Below are positions 38,094-48,400 of a stretch of 64,000 nucleotides of DNA, piece after piece. The position numbers were made by a program, and so were the translations under genes. Under the pieces are notes generated by a model. It did no database searches and had not been told where the DNA came from. It saw only the letters and a program-made list of their open reading frames with translations. Every line of letters begins with the position of its first letter. The stretch's first letter is position 1. Origin of the DNA: Saprospiraceae bacterium (GTDB taxonomy: Bacteria; Bacteroidota; Bacteroidia; Chitinophagales; Saprospiraceae); the NCBI GenBank assembly GCA_020846655.1, contig JADLDL010000375.1, positions 1 through 64,000 of the forward strand. Direction: 5' to 3'.

Positions 38094-38468
38094 TTACAAT
38101 TGTTCCCAGAGTTCGATTTTATTGCCTTCCGGGTCCAGTATCCAGGCAAATTTCCCATACTCTTCTGCCAGGGGTTCGCCAACCACGGTAACGCCCTCGC
38201 TACGTAGCGCTTCCAGGAGACGATCCAGGTTATCCACCCTGAAGTTGATCATAAACGGCTGCGTAGACGGCTCAAAATAGTCGGTTTGCTCCTTGAAGAA
38301 ACTCAACAGCGAATACGGTTGGATGGCCGGGTTCTCGTGGGTGTTCCAGTTGAATTGGGCACCCCAGGATTCCATAGGGATACCCAGGTGCTTTTCGTAC
38401 CAGGCGCGGGTGCTGTCGCGATCTTTGCATTTGATAAAAATGCCGCCGATACCGGTTACTCGTTTCAT
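38094..38468 (-). CDS. VOC (glyoxalase/bleomycin resistance-like) family protein
   Basis: GIFIKCKDRDSTRAWYEKHLGIP...FAWILDPEGNKIELWEQL. Confidence 0.88.
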   Translation of the reverse strand: MKRVTGIGGIFIKCKDRDSTRAWYEKHLGIPMESWGAQFNWNTHENPAIQPYSLLSFFKEQTDYFEPSTQPFMINFRVDNLDRLLEALRSEGVTVVGEPLAEEYGKFAWILDPEGNKIELWEQL

Positions 38469-38586
38469 AGATGAAGTTGGTTAGTGTGTGTAAGAGCACA
38501 AATGTATTTTATTTAAAACAATTTATTTATAAAAAAGCCTTGCGTTAACATTTTCCAAAGCCCAACCCTGGCAAATCCAACTTTGT

Positions 38587-38594
38587 TACTTTTG
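38587..38594 (+). promoter_or_regulatory. -7 element (TACTTTTG) for the DUF1599 gene
   Basis: Exact TAnnTTTG 11 bp before the start. Confidence 0.6.
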
Positions 38595-38605
38595 CCGCAT
38601 TCGAC

Positions 38606-39148
38606 ATGGAAAAAACACTCCGGCAATTCCAGGACATCGTGACGCGGTGTCGCGATCTTTTTCTAAAAAAGACAACCGACTACGGCACGGCCTGGCGTAT
38701 TCTGCGCCCGTCCAGCATCACGGATCAACTGTATATCAAAGCCTTGCGCATCCGGAGTATCGAGGAAAAAGGCGAGCAACGGGTATCCGACAGCGTTGAA
38801 TCGGAGTTTATCGGGCTGGTGAATTACTGTGTGCTGGCGCTGATTCAACTGCTGGACCTGAAGCCGGACGCGCCGCTGGAATTGAGCGCCGGGGAAGTAA
38901 GTCACTGGTATGACCGCCAAATTCAGGAGAACATCCGCTTGTTGCAAGCCAAAAATCACGATTACGACGAAGCCTGGCGGCTCATGCGCGTCAGCAGTAT
39001 GACCGATTTGATTCTTCAGAAATTGCTCCGTATCAAACAAATAGAAGACAATGCCGGTCAAACGCTGGTGTCGGAAGGCCTGGAAGCCAACTACCGGGAC
39101 ATTATCAACTATGCCGTTTTTGCGCTGATTCGTTTGCAGGAAAAATAA
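38606..39148 (+). CDS. DUF1599 domain-containing protein (internally duplicated)
   Basis: Two copies of the same module: FLKKTTDYGTAWRILRPSSITDQLYIKALRIRSIE / LQAKNHDYDEAWRLMRVSSMTDLILQKLLRIKQIE. Confidence 0.85.
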   Translation: MEKTLRQFQDIVTRCRDLFLKKTTDYGTAWRILRPSSITDQLYIKALRIRSIEEKGEQRVSDSVESEFIGLVNYCVLALIQLLDLKPDAPLELSAGEVSHWYDRQIQENIRLLQAKNHDYDEAWRLMRVSSMTDLILQKLLRIKQIEDNAGQTLVSEGLEANYRDIINYAVFALIRLQEK

Positions 39149-39204
39149 CCGTTTTAGCATCACCACGCTGTGCTGCCTGGCAGCCAGCACATTGTAGCAA
39201 CCAT

Positions 39205-40728
39205 ATGACATCGTTACCTACTCTGCTCATTTCGTTTGCCCTCGTTGGTCTGGCGCTTACGGCCCTGACCAAACTGACTAAAAAAACGAAAAACCTGTTC
39301 CTGAGTTTCCTTCAGCATTTCTGTGGCGTTTGGTTCGTGTTTTCCGGCCTGGTCAAAGCCGTTGACCCGATCGGAACCGCCTACAAAATGGAGGATTATT
39401 TCGCCCAGTTTGAAACCACGTTTGCCGGTCTTCAAAATTCGTTTAAGCACCTGGCGCCAATGTTTCCTTCGCTGGCCACCCTGAGCACCGGATTTTCTAT
39501 TTTGATGATCATTTTGGAAATTGCCCTGGGGGTGATGCTGATCGTGGGTTTCTCCCGCCGGCTCACCGCCTGGCTGTTCGCCCTGATTGTCGTGTTTTTT
39601 ACCTTCCTTACCGGATTCACCTACCTCACCGGATTTGTACCCACGGAAGCCAATTTCTTTGATTTTGCCAAGTGGGGCCCCTATGTCAAAACGCAGATGC
39701 GCGTGACGGACTGTGGTTGTTTCGGCGATTTTATCAAACTGGACCCCAAAATTTCCTTTTTTAAGGACTTGGGGCTGTTGATTCCGACCTTTGTTTTCCT
39801 GTTCCGCAGCCAGCAAATGCACCAGTTGTTTACGGCCCGGGGCCGGAATGTGATCGTTGGGCTGAGTGTGGTTGGCTCCTTTGTTTTTTGCCTGCAAAAC
39901 ACCTATTGGGATTTGCCGGTGGTCGATTTCCGGCCCTTTAAAAAAGACGCCAACGTGCGCGAACGCAAAGCCCTGGAAGAAGAGGCCCGTGGCAACATTG
40001 AAATTATTGGCTGGGTAATGGAAAATACCCAAACCGGCGAAGTGGCCACAGCCATGATCCCGATGGAACGGTACAAAGAACTGCTGGCGCAATACCCAAA
40101 AGACAAAGGCTGGAAAGTAAAAGACCAGATCAAAACGGAGCCCTTTGTGGAAAAAGACGGCCAGCGCGTAGTGGTCACGGAAACCAAGGTGACCGATTTT
40201 GCCGTGGAAGACAGCGACAACAACGAAATGGCGGAGGAGATCCTCAACGAACCAGGCTATAGCCTCATGATCGTGGCCTATAAGTTTTATGGCGAAAAAC
40301 AGATGGAAACGGTTGTTGTGCAAGACACCACCTGGCTGCCCGATACGCTGCGCATCAGTGCCGACTCGTTTCAAGTCGGGCAAAAAGTAGGCAGCATCGA
40401 GCCGAAAAAAGTAGAGCGGGAAACCTTCGTGCCGGAAGAACACTACGGCGCTCTGTACAAAAACAAGGTAAACCCGCTGGCGGAAGCCGCAGCCAATGCC
40501 GGCTGGAAAGTATATGCCCTCAATACCTTTCAGGACGCTGAAATGGCCGATGCATTCCGGGCAAAAATAAACGCCAAGTATCCATTTTACCGGGGCGACG
40601 ACAAACTGCTGAAAACGATCATTCGCTCCAATCCGGGCGTGGTGATCTGGAAAGACGGTGTGGTGATCGACAATTACCACTGGCGCCACCTGCCTACGCC
40701 GGAAGTCCTGTTGGAAAAATTCAAATAA
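39205..40728 (+). CDS. DoxX/BT_3928-type membrane protein with long C-terminal extension
   Basis: Four-TM DoxX-like N-terminus (FCGVWFVFSGLVKAVDPIGTAYKMEDYF), then a 250-aa soluble C-terminus. Confidence 0.8.
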   Translation: MTSLPTLLISFALVGLALTALTKLTKKTKNLFLSFLQHFCGVWFVFSGLVKAVDPIGTAYKMEDYFAQFETTFAGLQNSFKHLAPMFPSLATLSTGFSILMIILEIALGVMLIVGFSRRLTAWLFALIVVFFTFLTGFTYLTGFVPTEANFFDFAKWGPYVKTQMRVTDCGCFGDFIKLDPKISFFKDLGLLIPTFVFLFRSQQMHQLFTARGRNVIVGLSVVGSFVFCLQNTYWDLPVVDFRPFKKDANVRERKALEEEARGNIEIIGWVMENTQTGEVATAMIPMERYKELLAQYPKDKGWKVKDQIKTEPFVEKDGQRVVVTETKVTDFAVEDSDNNEMAEEILNEPGYSLMIVAYKFYGEKQMETVVVQDTTWLPDTLRISADSFQVGQKVGSIEPKKVERETFVPEEHYGALYKNKVNPLAEAAANAGWKVYALNTFQDAEMADAFRAKINAKYPFYRGDDKLLKTIIRSNPGVVIWKDGVVIDNYHWRHLPTPEVLLEKFK

Positions 40729-40746
40729 GAGCGCTGTCAGGCTTCG

Positions 40747-40800
40747 CCCAACAAACGCGGGGTGGTTTTCCAGTTGGAAAACCACCCCGCTTTTGTTGGG
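40747..40800. terminator. bidirectional intrinsic terminator
   Basis: CCCAACAAA-c-GCGGGGTGGTTTTCCA gt TGGAAAACCACCCCGC-t-TTTGTTGGG between convergent genes. Confidence 0.9.
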
Positions 40801-40812
40801 CAGATAAACCGG

Positions 40813-41541
40813 CTACAGCCGGTTTTTATCAATGAGTTCCAGCAGATCGTCGCGGTAGTTTTTACCGATCGGCAATAATTTGGGTTTGTCTTTCTCCAGG
40901 ACTTCGACCATATTGCCTTCGATGGCCGTGATTTTGTCCATTGCCACGATGTAGGACCGGTGAATGCGTTTAAAACGCCCGAAGGGAAGCCGGTCTTCCA
41001 GGCTTTTCATGGTTTGCAGGGTGATGACCCGGCCCAGCATCAGGCGGATGATGACATAGTCTTTCAGGCCTTCGATGTAAATGATGTCCTCAAAATTGAC
41101 TTTGACGAGTTTTTTATCCGCTTTCACAAAGAAAAACTCCATTTCCTCGGCGGCGGGAGCGGGCGGGTGATTTTCGCGGTGGGTCAGATCTGCCTGCTCC
41201 ATGGCTTTGTTTACGGCTTTCATAAACCGCTCCAGGGAAATCGGTTTCAGCAGGTAATCCAGGGCGTTGAGGTCAAATCCCTGGATGGCATAGTTGGGGT
41301 AGGCGGTTGTAAAGACGATCATCGGGGGTTTGGTGAGCGTTTTTACAAAATCGATGCCTGTCAGTTGTGGCATCTGAATATCCAGGAACATGAGATCAAT
41401 GGAATTGCTTTTCAACGCTTCATTGGCCTCCAGGGCATTGCTGCATCGTTTGACGAGGTGGAGTTCCGGCATCTGCCCGATATAGGTTTCGAGCACATCC
41501 AGTGCGAGCGGTTCATCGTCTACAATCAATACGTTCAACAT
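40813..41541 (-). CDS. LytTR family response regulator
   Basis: Receiver domain (IVDDEPLALDVLE, MFLDIQMPQLTG) plus LytTR (FKRIHRSYIVAMDKI). Confidence 0.93.
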   Translation of the reverse strand: MLNVLIVDDEPLALDVLETYIGQMPELHLVKRCSNALEANEALKSNSIDLMFLDIQMPQLTGIDFVKTLTKPPMIVFTTAYPNYAIQGFDLNALDYLLKPISLERFMKAVNKAMEQADLTHRENHPPAPAAEEMEFFFVKADKKLVKVNFEDIIYIEGLKDYVIIRLMLGRVITLQTMKSLEDRLPFGRFKRIHRSYIVAMDKITAIEGNMVEVLEKDKPKLLPIGKNYRDDLLELIDKNRL

Positions 41542-41688
41542 AAGTCAGAAAAGGAGGTCTTGTTTGCGTAAATCGGTGGCCTAAGGTAGTTTCTCTGTTT
41601 TGAATACCAAAATTTTATCGGCGCGTTTGGTTTTCTCCGATAAAAAACTCTTGGCTATCAATGCGTTGGGCGCAATGCGCCCAGTTTG

Positions 41689-42738
41689 TCAATTTAGTTG
41701 CAACTGAAGTGTGACGGCGTAGCGGTGTGGCTCATCTTCTACACTCAGGTTGTAACTATCGGGGTACAGAATATTCAGGCGTTGCCGAACATTCACCAGG
41801 CCAATGCCCCCGCTTCGGGGATGTTCCTGGCGCGGCAGGCGTTCGGCTTTGCTGTTTTCGATAAAAAATTCAAGGTCTTCGCCGCGCACCGCCAGGTGCA
41901 GGCGCACAAATCCACCGCCCTGCACATGGTGGTTGAGGCCGTGTTTGAAACTATTTTCCAAAAACGGGACGAACAGCAGGGGGGCAATGGTCTGGTCGCT
42001 GATATGGCCCTCGGTGGTAAACCGGATATCGGCCTCACCGGTTTGCCGGAGGCGCTCCAGATCGAGGTAATTGTTGATGTACTGAATTTCCTTGGTGAGC
42101 AGGACCCGCTTTTCGTTGCACTCGTACAGCATGTACCGCATGATTTCAGAGAGTTTCAGCACGATATCCGGCGCCCGGTCGCTTTTTTTTAAGGTTAGGG
42201 CATACAGGTTGTTCAGCGTATTAAACAGGAAATGCGGATTGATCTGGCTTTTTAAAAACCGCAGTTCCGATTGGATGGTTTGGGTCATCAGGTTTTGCTT
42301 TTCCCGCTGGTACCGCCACCAATCGGTGATGACTCGGAAAATGGTGGACAACAGCATCACCAAAAAACTTCCCAGGAACAAAAAGGGTTGATCGTGTACC
42401 AATTGTTCCTGGTAACCAAAGTCGCCGGAAAATTTCAGGTACAGCACCAGGATTCGGATTGGCGTAACCAGAGCACAGGTAACGATCACCAGACCAAGAT
42501 ACCAGAGCACATTGCGGGCCAGGTATCGGGGGATCAGGTAGAGGAGGTTGAAATAAACCAAGACGCCGTAAAAGATCAGGCTGATTAGTTCGGCCTCCAG
42601 CACAAAGCCCAAATCATGGTGCTGGCTAAGCCCCAGGAATACCATAATGGTAAACAGAGTAACCCAAAAAAGGCTGTGGTACACCGGCCGGAGGGTAAGT
42701 GCATAGTAAAGCCTGTCTATAAATCGCCGCGCAGTCAT
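41689..42738 (-). CDS. LytS-like sensor histidine kinase
   Basis: LKSQINPHFLFNTLNNLYALTLKKSD; GGIGLVNVRQRLNILYP. Confidence 0.92.
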   Translation of the reverse strand: MTARRFIDRLYYALTLRPVYHSLFWVTLFTIMVFLGLSQHHDLGFVLEAELISLIFYGVLVYFNLLYLIPRYLARNVLWYLGLVIVTCALVTPIRILVLYLKFSGDFGYQEQLVHDQPFLFLGSFLVMLLSTIFRVITDWWRYQREKQNLMTQTIQSELRFLKSQINPHFLFNTLNNLYALTLKKSDRAPDIVLKLSEIMRYMLYECNEKRVLLTKEIQYINNYLDLERLRQTGEADIRFTTEGHISDQTIAPLLFVPFLENSFKHGLNHHVQGGGFVRLHLAVRGEDLEFFIENSKAERLPRQEHPRSGGIGLVNVRQRLNILYPDSYNLSVEDEPHRYAVTLQLQLN

Positions 42739-42885
42739 GTAGATAAAAGCAAAAAGTCGGTAAAAGAACAGAAAACCGGCTCAGGCGTTTCAAAAATTAG
42801 ATGAACCGGGAACTCCGCCGGATCAAGCGACAGGTAACGGCAGTTCTAAAACCAATCGGCTTGTTTTTCAAGAGGGTTTTCCGTT

Positions 42886-42893
42886 TACCTTTG
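42886..42893 (+). promoter_or_regulatory. distal -7 element (TACCTTTG) upstream of folE
   Basis: Exact TAnnTTTG about 200 bp before folE. Confidence 0.5.
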
Positions 42894-43070
42894 CCGCCTC
42901 CATTTTCAGTATTGCCTGTTGAGTTGTGCAAGAACGCCCCCGGCAATGTTTTGAGCCTGGCGGCGGATTTTATCCGCACGGGGATGCAACCAACCACAGA
43001 AAACCTTGTTATCCACCTTTGGCGGCAAACAGCGCGGTGCTTCACCGAATCCGGTCCGGTTGCGAGCCAT

Positions 43071-43078
43071 TACTTTTG
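43071..43078 (+). promoter_or_regulatory. proximal -7 element (TACTTTTG) for folE
   Basis: Exact TAnnTTTG 17 bp before the folE ATG. Confidence 0.55.
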
Positions 43079-43095
43079 GGAAACAGAATACCATT

Positions 43096-43689
43096 ATGCT
43101 GAATTCTAAGGTTGAATATGATCCCGTCCGCACGGAACAACTCCAGGCGCACTTTGAATCCATTCTTGGCCATATCGGAGAAAATACGGAGCGCGAAGGA
43201 TTGGCTAAGACCCCGGAACGCGCTGCTAAAGCCATCCAGTTTCTGACACAAGGCTATGAGCAAAACCCCGAAGCCATTCTGCGTTCAGCCATGTTTCGCG
43301 AAGATTACAGCGAAATGGTGCTGGTGAAGGATATCGAGTTGTATTCCATGTGCGAGCACCATATGTTGCCGTTTTTCGGCAAAGCCCACGTCGCCTACAT
43401 CCCGGACGGTTATATCGTCGGGCTCAGTAAAATCCCCCGGGTAGTGGATGTTTTTGCGCGGCGGCTGCAAGTCCAGGAACGCCTGACGATTGAAATCCGG
43501 GATATTATTCAGGAAACGCTTCACCCGCTCGGGGTGGCCGTGGTCATTGAGGCGCAACACATGTGTATGATGATGCGCGGCGTCCAGAAACAAAATTGCA
43601 TAACGACCACCTCTGCGTTTACGGGCGAATTCAAAAATGACGAAACCCGGGGTGAGTTTTTGCGCCTGATCAGCAGCAAATTGCACTAA
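43096..43689 (+). CDS. folE: GTP cyclohydrolase I
   Basis: [64 protein letters not shown] at 43096. Confidence 0.95.
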   Translation: MLNSKVEYDPVRTEQLQAHFESILGHIGENTEREGLAKTPERAAKAIQFLTQGYEQNPEAILRSAMFREDYSEMVLVKDIELYSMCEHHMLPFFGKAHVAYIPDGYIVGLSKIPRVVDVFARRLQVQERLTIEIRDIIQETLHPLGVAVVIEAQHMCMMMRGVQKQNCITTTSAFTGEFKNDETRGEFLRLISSKLH

Positions 43690-43717
43690 ACGCCGGATCT
43701 TTCCGCCAAAACTGCCC

Positions 43718-45133
43718 TTGAGCACTCCTTTTCGACTGGTCCTTGCTTTTGCCGCCCTGGCGGCCTGGACGGCCATGGTGCAACACCACCCATTTTTTTG
43801 GGATACGGTCCAACTGGCGAGCAAACACGCGCATTTTTTTTACGACAACAGCCTCCAATGGGCGCCCCTGCCGCCTGAAATCGATAGCGGACACCCGCCG
43901 GTTTTTGGCTACATGCTGGCCGTGGCCTGGACCTTTTTCGGCAAAACATTGCCCATCAGCCATTGGATGATGTGGCCAGTTCTGTGTGGGATCGTGGCCC
44001 TGCTGCTCCGGTTGGGGGTTCGCTTGGGTGGCGCGGCCAAGGCCTGGTGGCTGCCGGCTCTGGCAATTGCCGATCCGGTTTTGGCCGGCCAAAGCGTGTT
44101 GGTTAGCCCCGACCTGGTGTTGGTGCTGTGTTTGTTGCTGGCCCTGGAAGGGGTGCTGGACGGGCGGTTTGGGTGGCTCCTGCTGGGTGTGCTGGGCTTG
44201 TGTATGATCAGTATGCGTGGTATGATGACGGCGGCGGCGCTTTTTGCCTGGTGTTCCGGCGCTTATTTTCTGCCTGCCGTTTTTCCGAAGGTTATCTGGC
44301 GGTACTGGCTCGCCTTTTTGCCCGGATTTGCCTTTGGCGCCTGGTTTTTAACCTGGCATCTGGCGCAGACCGGCTGGATTGGGTATCATGCGGGCTCTCC
44401 TTGGGCGCAGGCCTTTGCTACGAGCGAAGGCTGGGGTCTGCTGCGCAATGTATTGGTCATCGGGTGGCGTTGGACAGACGTTGGGCGGGTTTTCGAATGG
44501 CTGTTGCTTCTTGTGCTGTTGGCACGTTGGTGGCGGCATGGTGCCGGGGCGCAAAAAGAAGCCGGGATTGACGTGCGGGTATTGCTCAGTTTGTTGGCCT
44601 GCCTGGCTATATTTTTAAGTCCCTCTGCCCTACTCTACCAGAATCTTTCGGCACACCGGTATTTTTTGCCCCTCTTTTTGGCCTTGCATATGCTCGTGTT
44701 GGGTTGGGTGGCGCAAACCAGGTTTCCGAAAGGCTGGACTAACCTGGCTTTAGGCGCCTTGTTTGCCGGCCTGCTTACCGGCAATGGCTGGATTTATCCG
44801 CGCGGCATTTCGATGGATTGGGATTCAACCCTGGCACATTTGCCCTACTACCGCCTGCGAGCAGATTTTATGCGATATCTGGAGGAAAATCAACTAGATT
44901 TTCAAAACATTGGAACTGCTTTCCCCAATATAAATTCAGGAGAGGTACTTTTGCTCGATGGAGACCATCGAATATTTCAGGAAAAAGACTTTTCCCGCAA
45001 TAGTTTCGTTTGGACATCGAACATTTTCAACGACTTCTCCGAAGAGGATTATCAGTTGCTTTCGCGGGACTGGGTTTTAATCAAACGCCAGGAGTCCGCC
45101 GGTGTTTGGATGGAGCTTTACCGGCGCAAATGA
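43718..45133 (+). CDS. glycosyltransferase family 39-like membrane protein
   Basis: Multi-TM; FFWDTVQLASKHAHFFYDN...DSGHPPVFGYMLAVAWTFFG pattern. Confidence 0.7.
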   Translation: MSTPFRLVLAFAALAAWTAMVQHHPFFWDTVQLASKHAHFFYDNSLQWAPLPPEIDSGHPPVFGYMLAVAWTFFGKTLPISHWMMWPVLCGIVALLLRLGVRLGGAAKAWWLPALAIADPVLAGQSVLVSPDLVLVLCLLLALEGVLDGRFGWLLLGVLGLCMISMRGMMTAAALFAWCSGAYFLPAVFPKVIWRYWLAFLPGFAFGAWFLTWHLAQTGWIGYHAGSPWAQAFATSEGWGLLRNVLVIGWRWTDVGRVFEWLLLLVLLARWWRHGAGAQKEAGIDVRVLLSLLACLAIFLSPSALLYQNLSAHRYFLPLFLALHMLVLGWVAQTRFPKGWTNLALGALFAGLLTGNGWIYPRGISMDWDSTLAHLPYYRLRADFMRYLEENQLDFQNIGTAFPNINSGEVLLLDGDHRIFQEKDFSRNSFVWTSNIFNDFSEEDYQLLSRDWVLIKRQESAGVWMELYRRK

Positions 45134-45495
45134 TACTTCGTTCAACCCTCCAACCCAGCCAATACCAACAAACCTGCGTTAACCCTACAATACCAAAGTA
45201 TTCGCCGGACCTTAGCCATCCGGTACGAGACGTCTCCCGCACCGGATACTCGGTTGGGAAGAACGAAGCGAAGGCCAGTTGCTCAGCAAAGGCAACCTTT
45301 TCTCCGTAAAACAGTCGCCTTATTGGGCAGAACATGCGCAAGAGCATGACAAATTGCGAGATTCGCTGCACTTATATTTTTAAATTTGGAGGTATGAAAA
45401 CGATTTTGCCGTAACTTTTTTTACTGTGCGGAAAAAATCTAAATTGCCCCCGCATCGTTCAAACGTTTTTTCAACCTATTCGCCCGATCAGCAAC

Positions 45496-48400
45496 ATGAT
45501 ATCCAACCTTCGTTTTTTTTCAGCCTTCCTTGTGGGCATGTGTCTTTCTGTGTCCTTGCAAGCCCAAGACTGTACCTCAACCATTAAAGAAAACAAAAAA
45601 ATTTCCGGATTGCAAATTGTACGGACCGATCTCATCACCATTGTGGTGCGCGGAGGATACAACTACGGTATGGAGTTTTTTACCGACGAAAAGGGCATTT
45701 ATGGGCGAATGACTTCCGTTGGAGGCATCGAGTTCAATCAGGACGATCAGGTTGTTTTTGTGGATTTTACCGGAAAAGAACGGATTTACAAATTTGTCAG
45801 CCTCGGCGAAGTGGTGCCCGGCAACGTGCCAACCCATCGAAACAACCTGCAACTGGACCTTGAGGCCATACAGTGGCTATCCAGTACAACGATCACCAAT
45901 ATCAACCTGATCAATTTTGTAGACCGCCAGAAGTACAAGTTTACGATCAACCCCAACCGCCAAAGCGAGTTCCGCAATTTGTGTGTTTGCTTTTTTAATT
46001 CGCTGGAAGTCTCTTCTGTGAAAAACACACCCGGCGCACAAGTAGAAATCAAGCCCAAACAAGCGGCTGCCACCGCAGCGGCTGACAAAAATACAGGCTC
46101 CGCCACCGGAAAGCCTACCGGCGCCAAGCCTACAAAATCTTCTGCGGCAGTGAGCGACGACGAGGTGACGAACCTGAGAGCCGATCTTGAGAAAACAAAA
46201 GAGGCGCTGCGCAACGAGATCAAGGCTGAAAAAGAACGCGGCGAATCGATCAAACTTCAGCTCCAGCAGGAAGTTGCTGCTGCACGGGAAGCCGCCAACC
46301 AGAAAAAACTGGAATACGCCAATGAAGTGCTGGAGGCCCGAAAAGTTAGCCTCGCGGAGATCGAAAAGGCCAAAGCCGATGCCCAGTCCTACATCAATCA
46401 GAACCGGATGAAGGCAGATTCCGCTGTTTCCCGCATTTCCAATAGCGTGGAGGAAGCCCAACGGAAAGCCGCCGAAGACGTACAACGCGCCCGGGTCGCC
46501 TCAGCCGAAGAGGTGCAAAAAGCGCGCGAAAATGCCGCCAAAGAACTGGCTGCAGTAAAAGAAAAACTGGACCAGGCCAAACTTCAGTACACCGATGAAA
46601 TCGCCAGCGCCCGTTCCAATGCCGATGAGGAACTCAAACGCATTCGCGAAGAAAATGGCAAGGTCGTGAGCGACGCCCGCGAACGAGCCAAACTGGAGCA
46701 GAACAAAACCACCGAAGACGTGGTGACTGCAAAAAAAACGGCCTCCGAACAAATCCTCAAAATCCAGGAAGAAACCGCCAACGAGGTAGCCCAAACGCGT
46801 GAAAACGCCGTCATGGAAAAACAACGTCTCGCTACCGAGCTCGCCGAATCCCGCCGCAAAGCAGCCGAAGAAAAAGCCTTGGTGCAGCAAAACAGCTCCG
46901 CCGAAATCGCTGAGATTCGCGAGAACCTTGCCAAACAAAAAGAAGCCTCTGCCCTCGAAGTGGTGGAATCTAAAAAACGGGCAGCCGAAGAAATCGAACG
47001 CACCCGCCAGGAAGTGCAAGCCCAAAAAACAAAAGCCGAAACAGACAAATCGAATATCGCCAAAGAAGTGGCCGATAGCCGCCAGCGCGCTGCCCAAAGT
47101 GTCCAACAGGTACAAGATGAAGCCACTAAAGCTATTGCCGACGCCCAAATCCGTGCTAAAATGGAACGGGATTCCATCGCCGCCGGCATCATCAATGCCC
47201 GAAAAAAGGCTGAAGATGAACTGAAAAAAATCCAGGACGAACTGACCCGCGCCATCGCTGCCGCCAAAGAGCAGGAAAATAAAATCAAACAGGAAAGCGC
47301 CACCGAAGTCATGCGCGCCCGCGACCGCAGCCAACAAGAAATCAGCAAAGCCCAACAGGAAGCCCAAAGCAAGGTGCAGGACGCTGTTTCCAAATCCGAC
47401 CAGGCCCAAAAATTGTACGCCACGGAAGTCGTTTCGGCCAAACAAACCGCCGATGAACGCATCAAACAAATCCAGCAGGAGGCCGCTCAATCCATCGCGG
47501 ATGCCAAGAAGAAACAACAGGAAACCAGTACCATGACAGCGCAGGAGGTGATCAATGCCCGGGAAAAAGCCGCCGCAGAGGTGGCTAAAGCCCAGGAAAA
47601 AGCCGCCCAGGATATCGCCGCCGCCAGAGAGGCGCAAGTCCGCGCCCAGCAGGATGCCGCCAATGCCGTGTCCGATTACAAACGACAAAGCGCCCAAGCC
47701 ATCTCTGCCATCAAAACCGCCGAAGCCGACAGTGTTCGGGTAGCCCGCGAAAACTCCTCCCGCGAACGGCAACGCCTGGCTTCGGATGTGGCAACTGCCC
47801 GGGAACGCGCCGCTCAGGAAATCGCTACCACCAACCAGAAGGCCGCCGAAGATGTAAAACTGGCAAAAGAAAATGCCGCCAAAGCCCGGCAGGAGGCTGC
47901 AGAAGCCGTTGCCAAAGCAAAAGAAGAAGCCGCCAACCTGATCGCCAGCACCCGTGAAAGTGCTGCCAAAGAAGTGGCCGGCACCAAACAGCAAGCCCTG
48001 GAGGCAATTGCCCTCGCCAAAAAGGAGGCGGATGATAAAAGAGCCGCTATGGCCAAGGAAGTATCCGACGCACAGGAACGCTCCCGGAAAGAAATGGAAG
48101 ACGTGCGGGCCCACGCTGCCGCCGAAGTAGCCGCCGCCCGGAAAGACGCGGAAGAAAAACGCCGGCAATACACGATGGAAACCGAACAGGCCCGTAAAAA
48201 AACGCAGGAAGAAATCGCCGCCGGCCAAAAAGAAGCCACTGAATCGGTCTACAAAGCCAAACAAGAGGCCGCCGCCAATATTCAGGCGACCAAAGACCAG
48301 GAAGCCAAAGTAGTGACCGATACGAAAGCCCAAAGCGCCACCGAAGTAGCAAAAGCAAAAGCCGACAGCGCCGCCGAGGTGTCAAAGACAAAATCGGAAG

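Noticed and set aside
39214-40785. 523-aa minus-strand ORF
   Set aside because: Antisense shadow of the DoxX/BT_3928-type gene; runs through the terminator; His/Phe-rich nonsense composition.
46501-48333. 610-aa minus-strand ORF (Gly/Phe/Leu-rich)
   Set aside because: Fully antisense to the coiled-coil gene; low-complexity translation is the complement of GCC/AAA/GAA codons, no start-proximal motif or domain.
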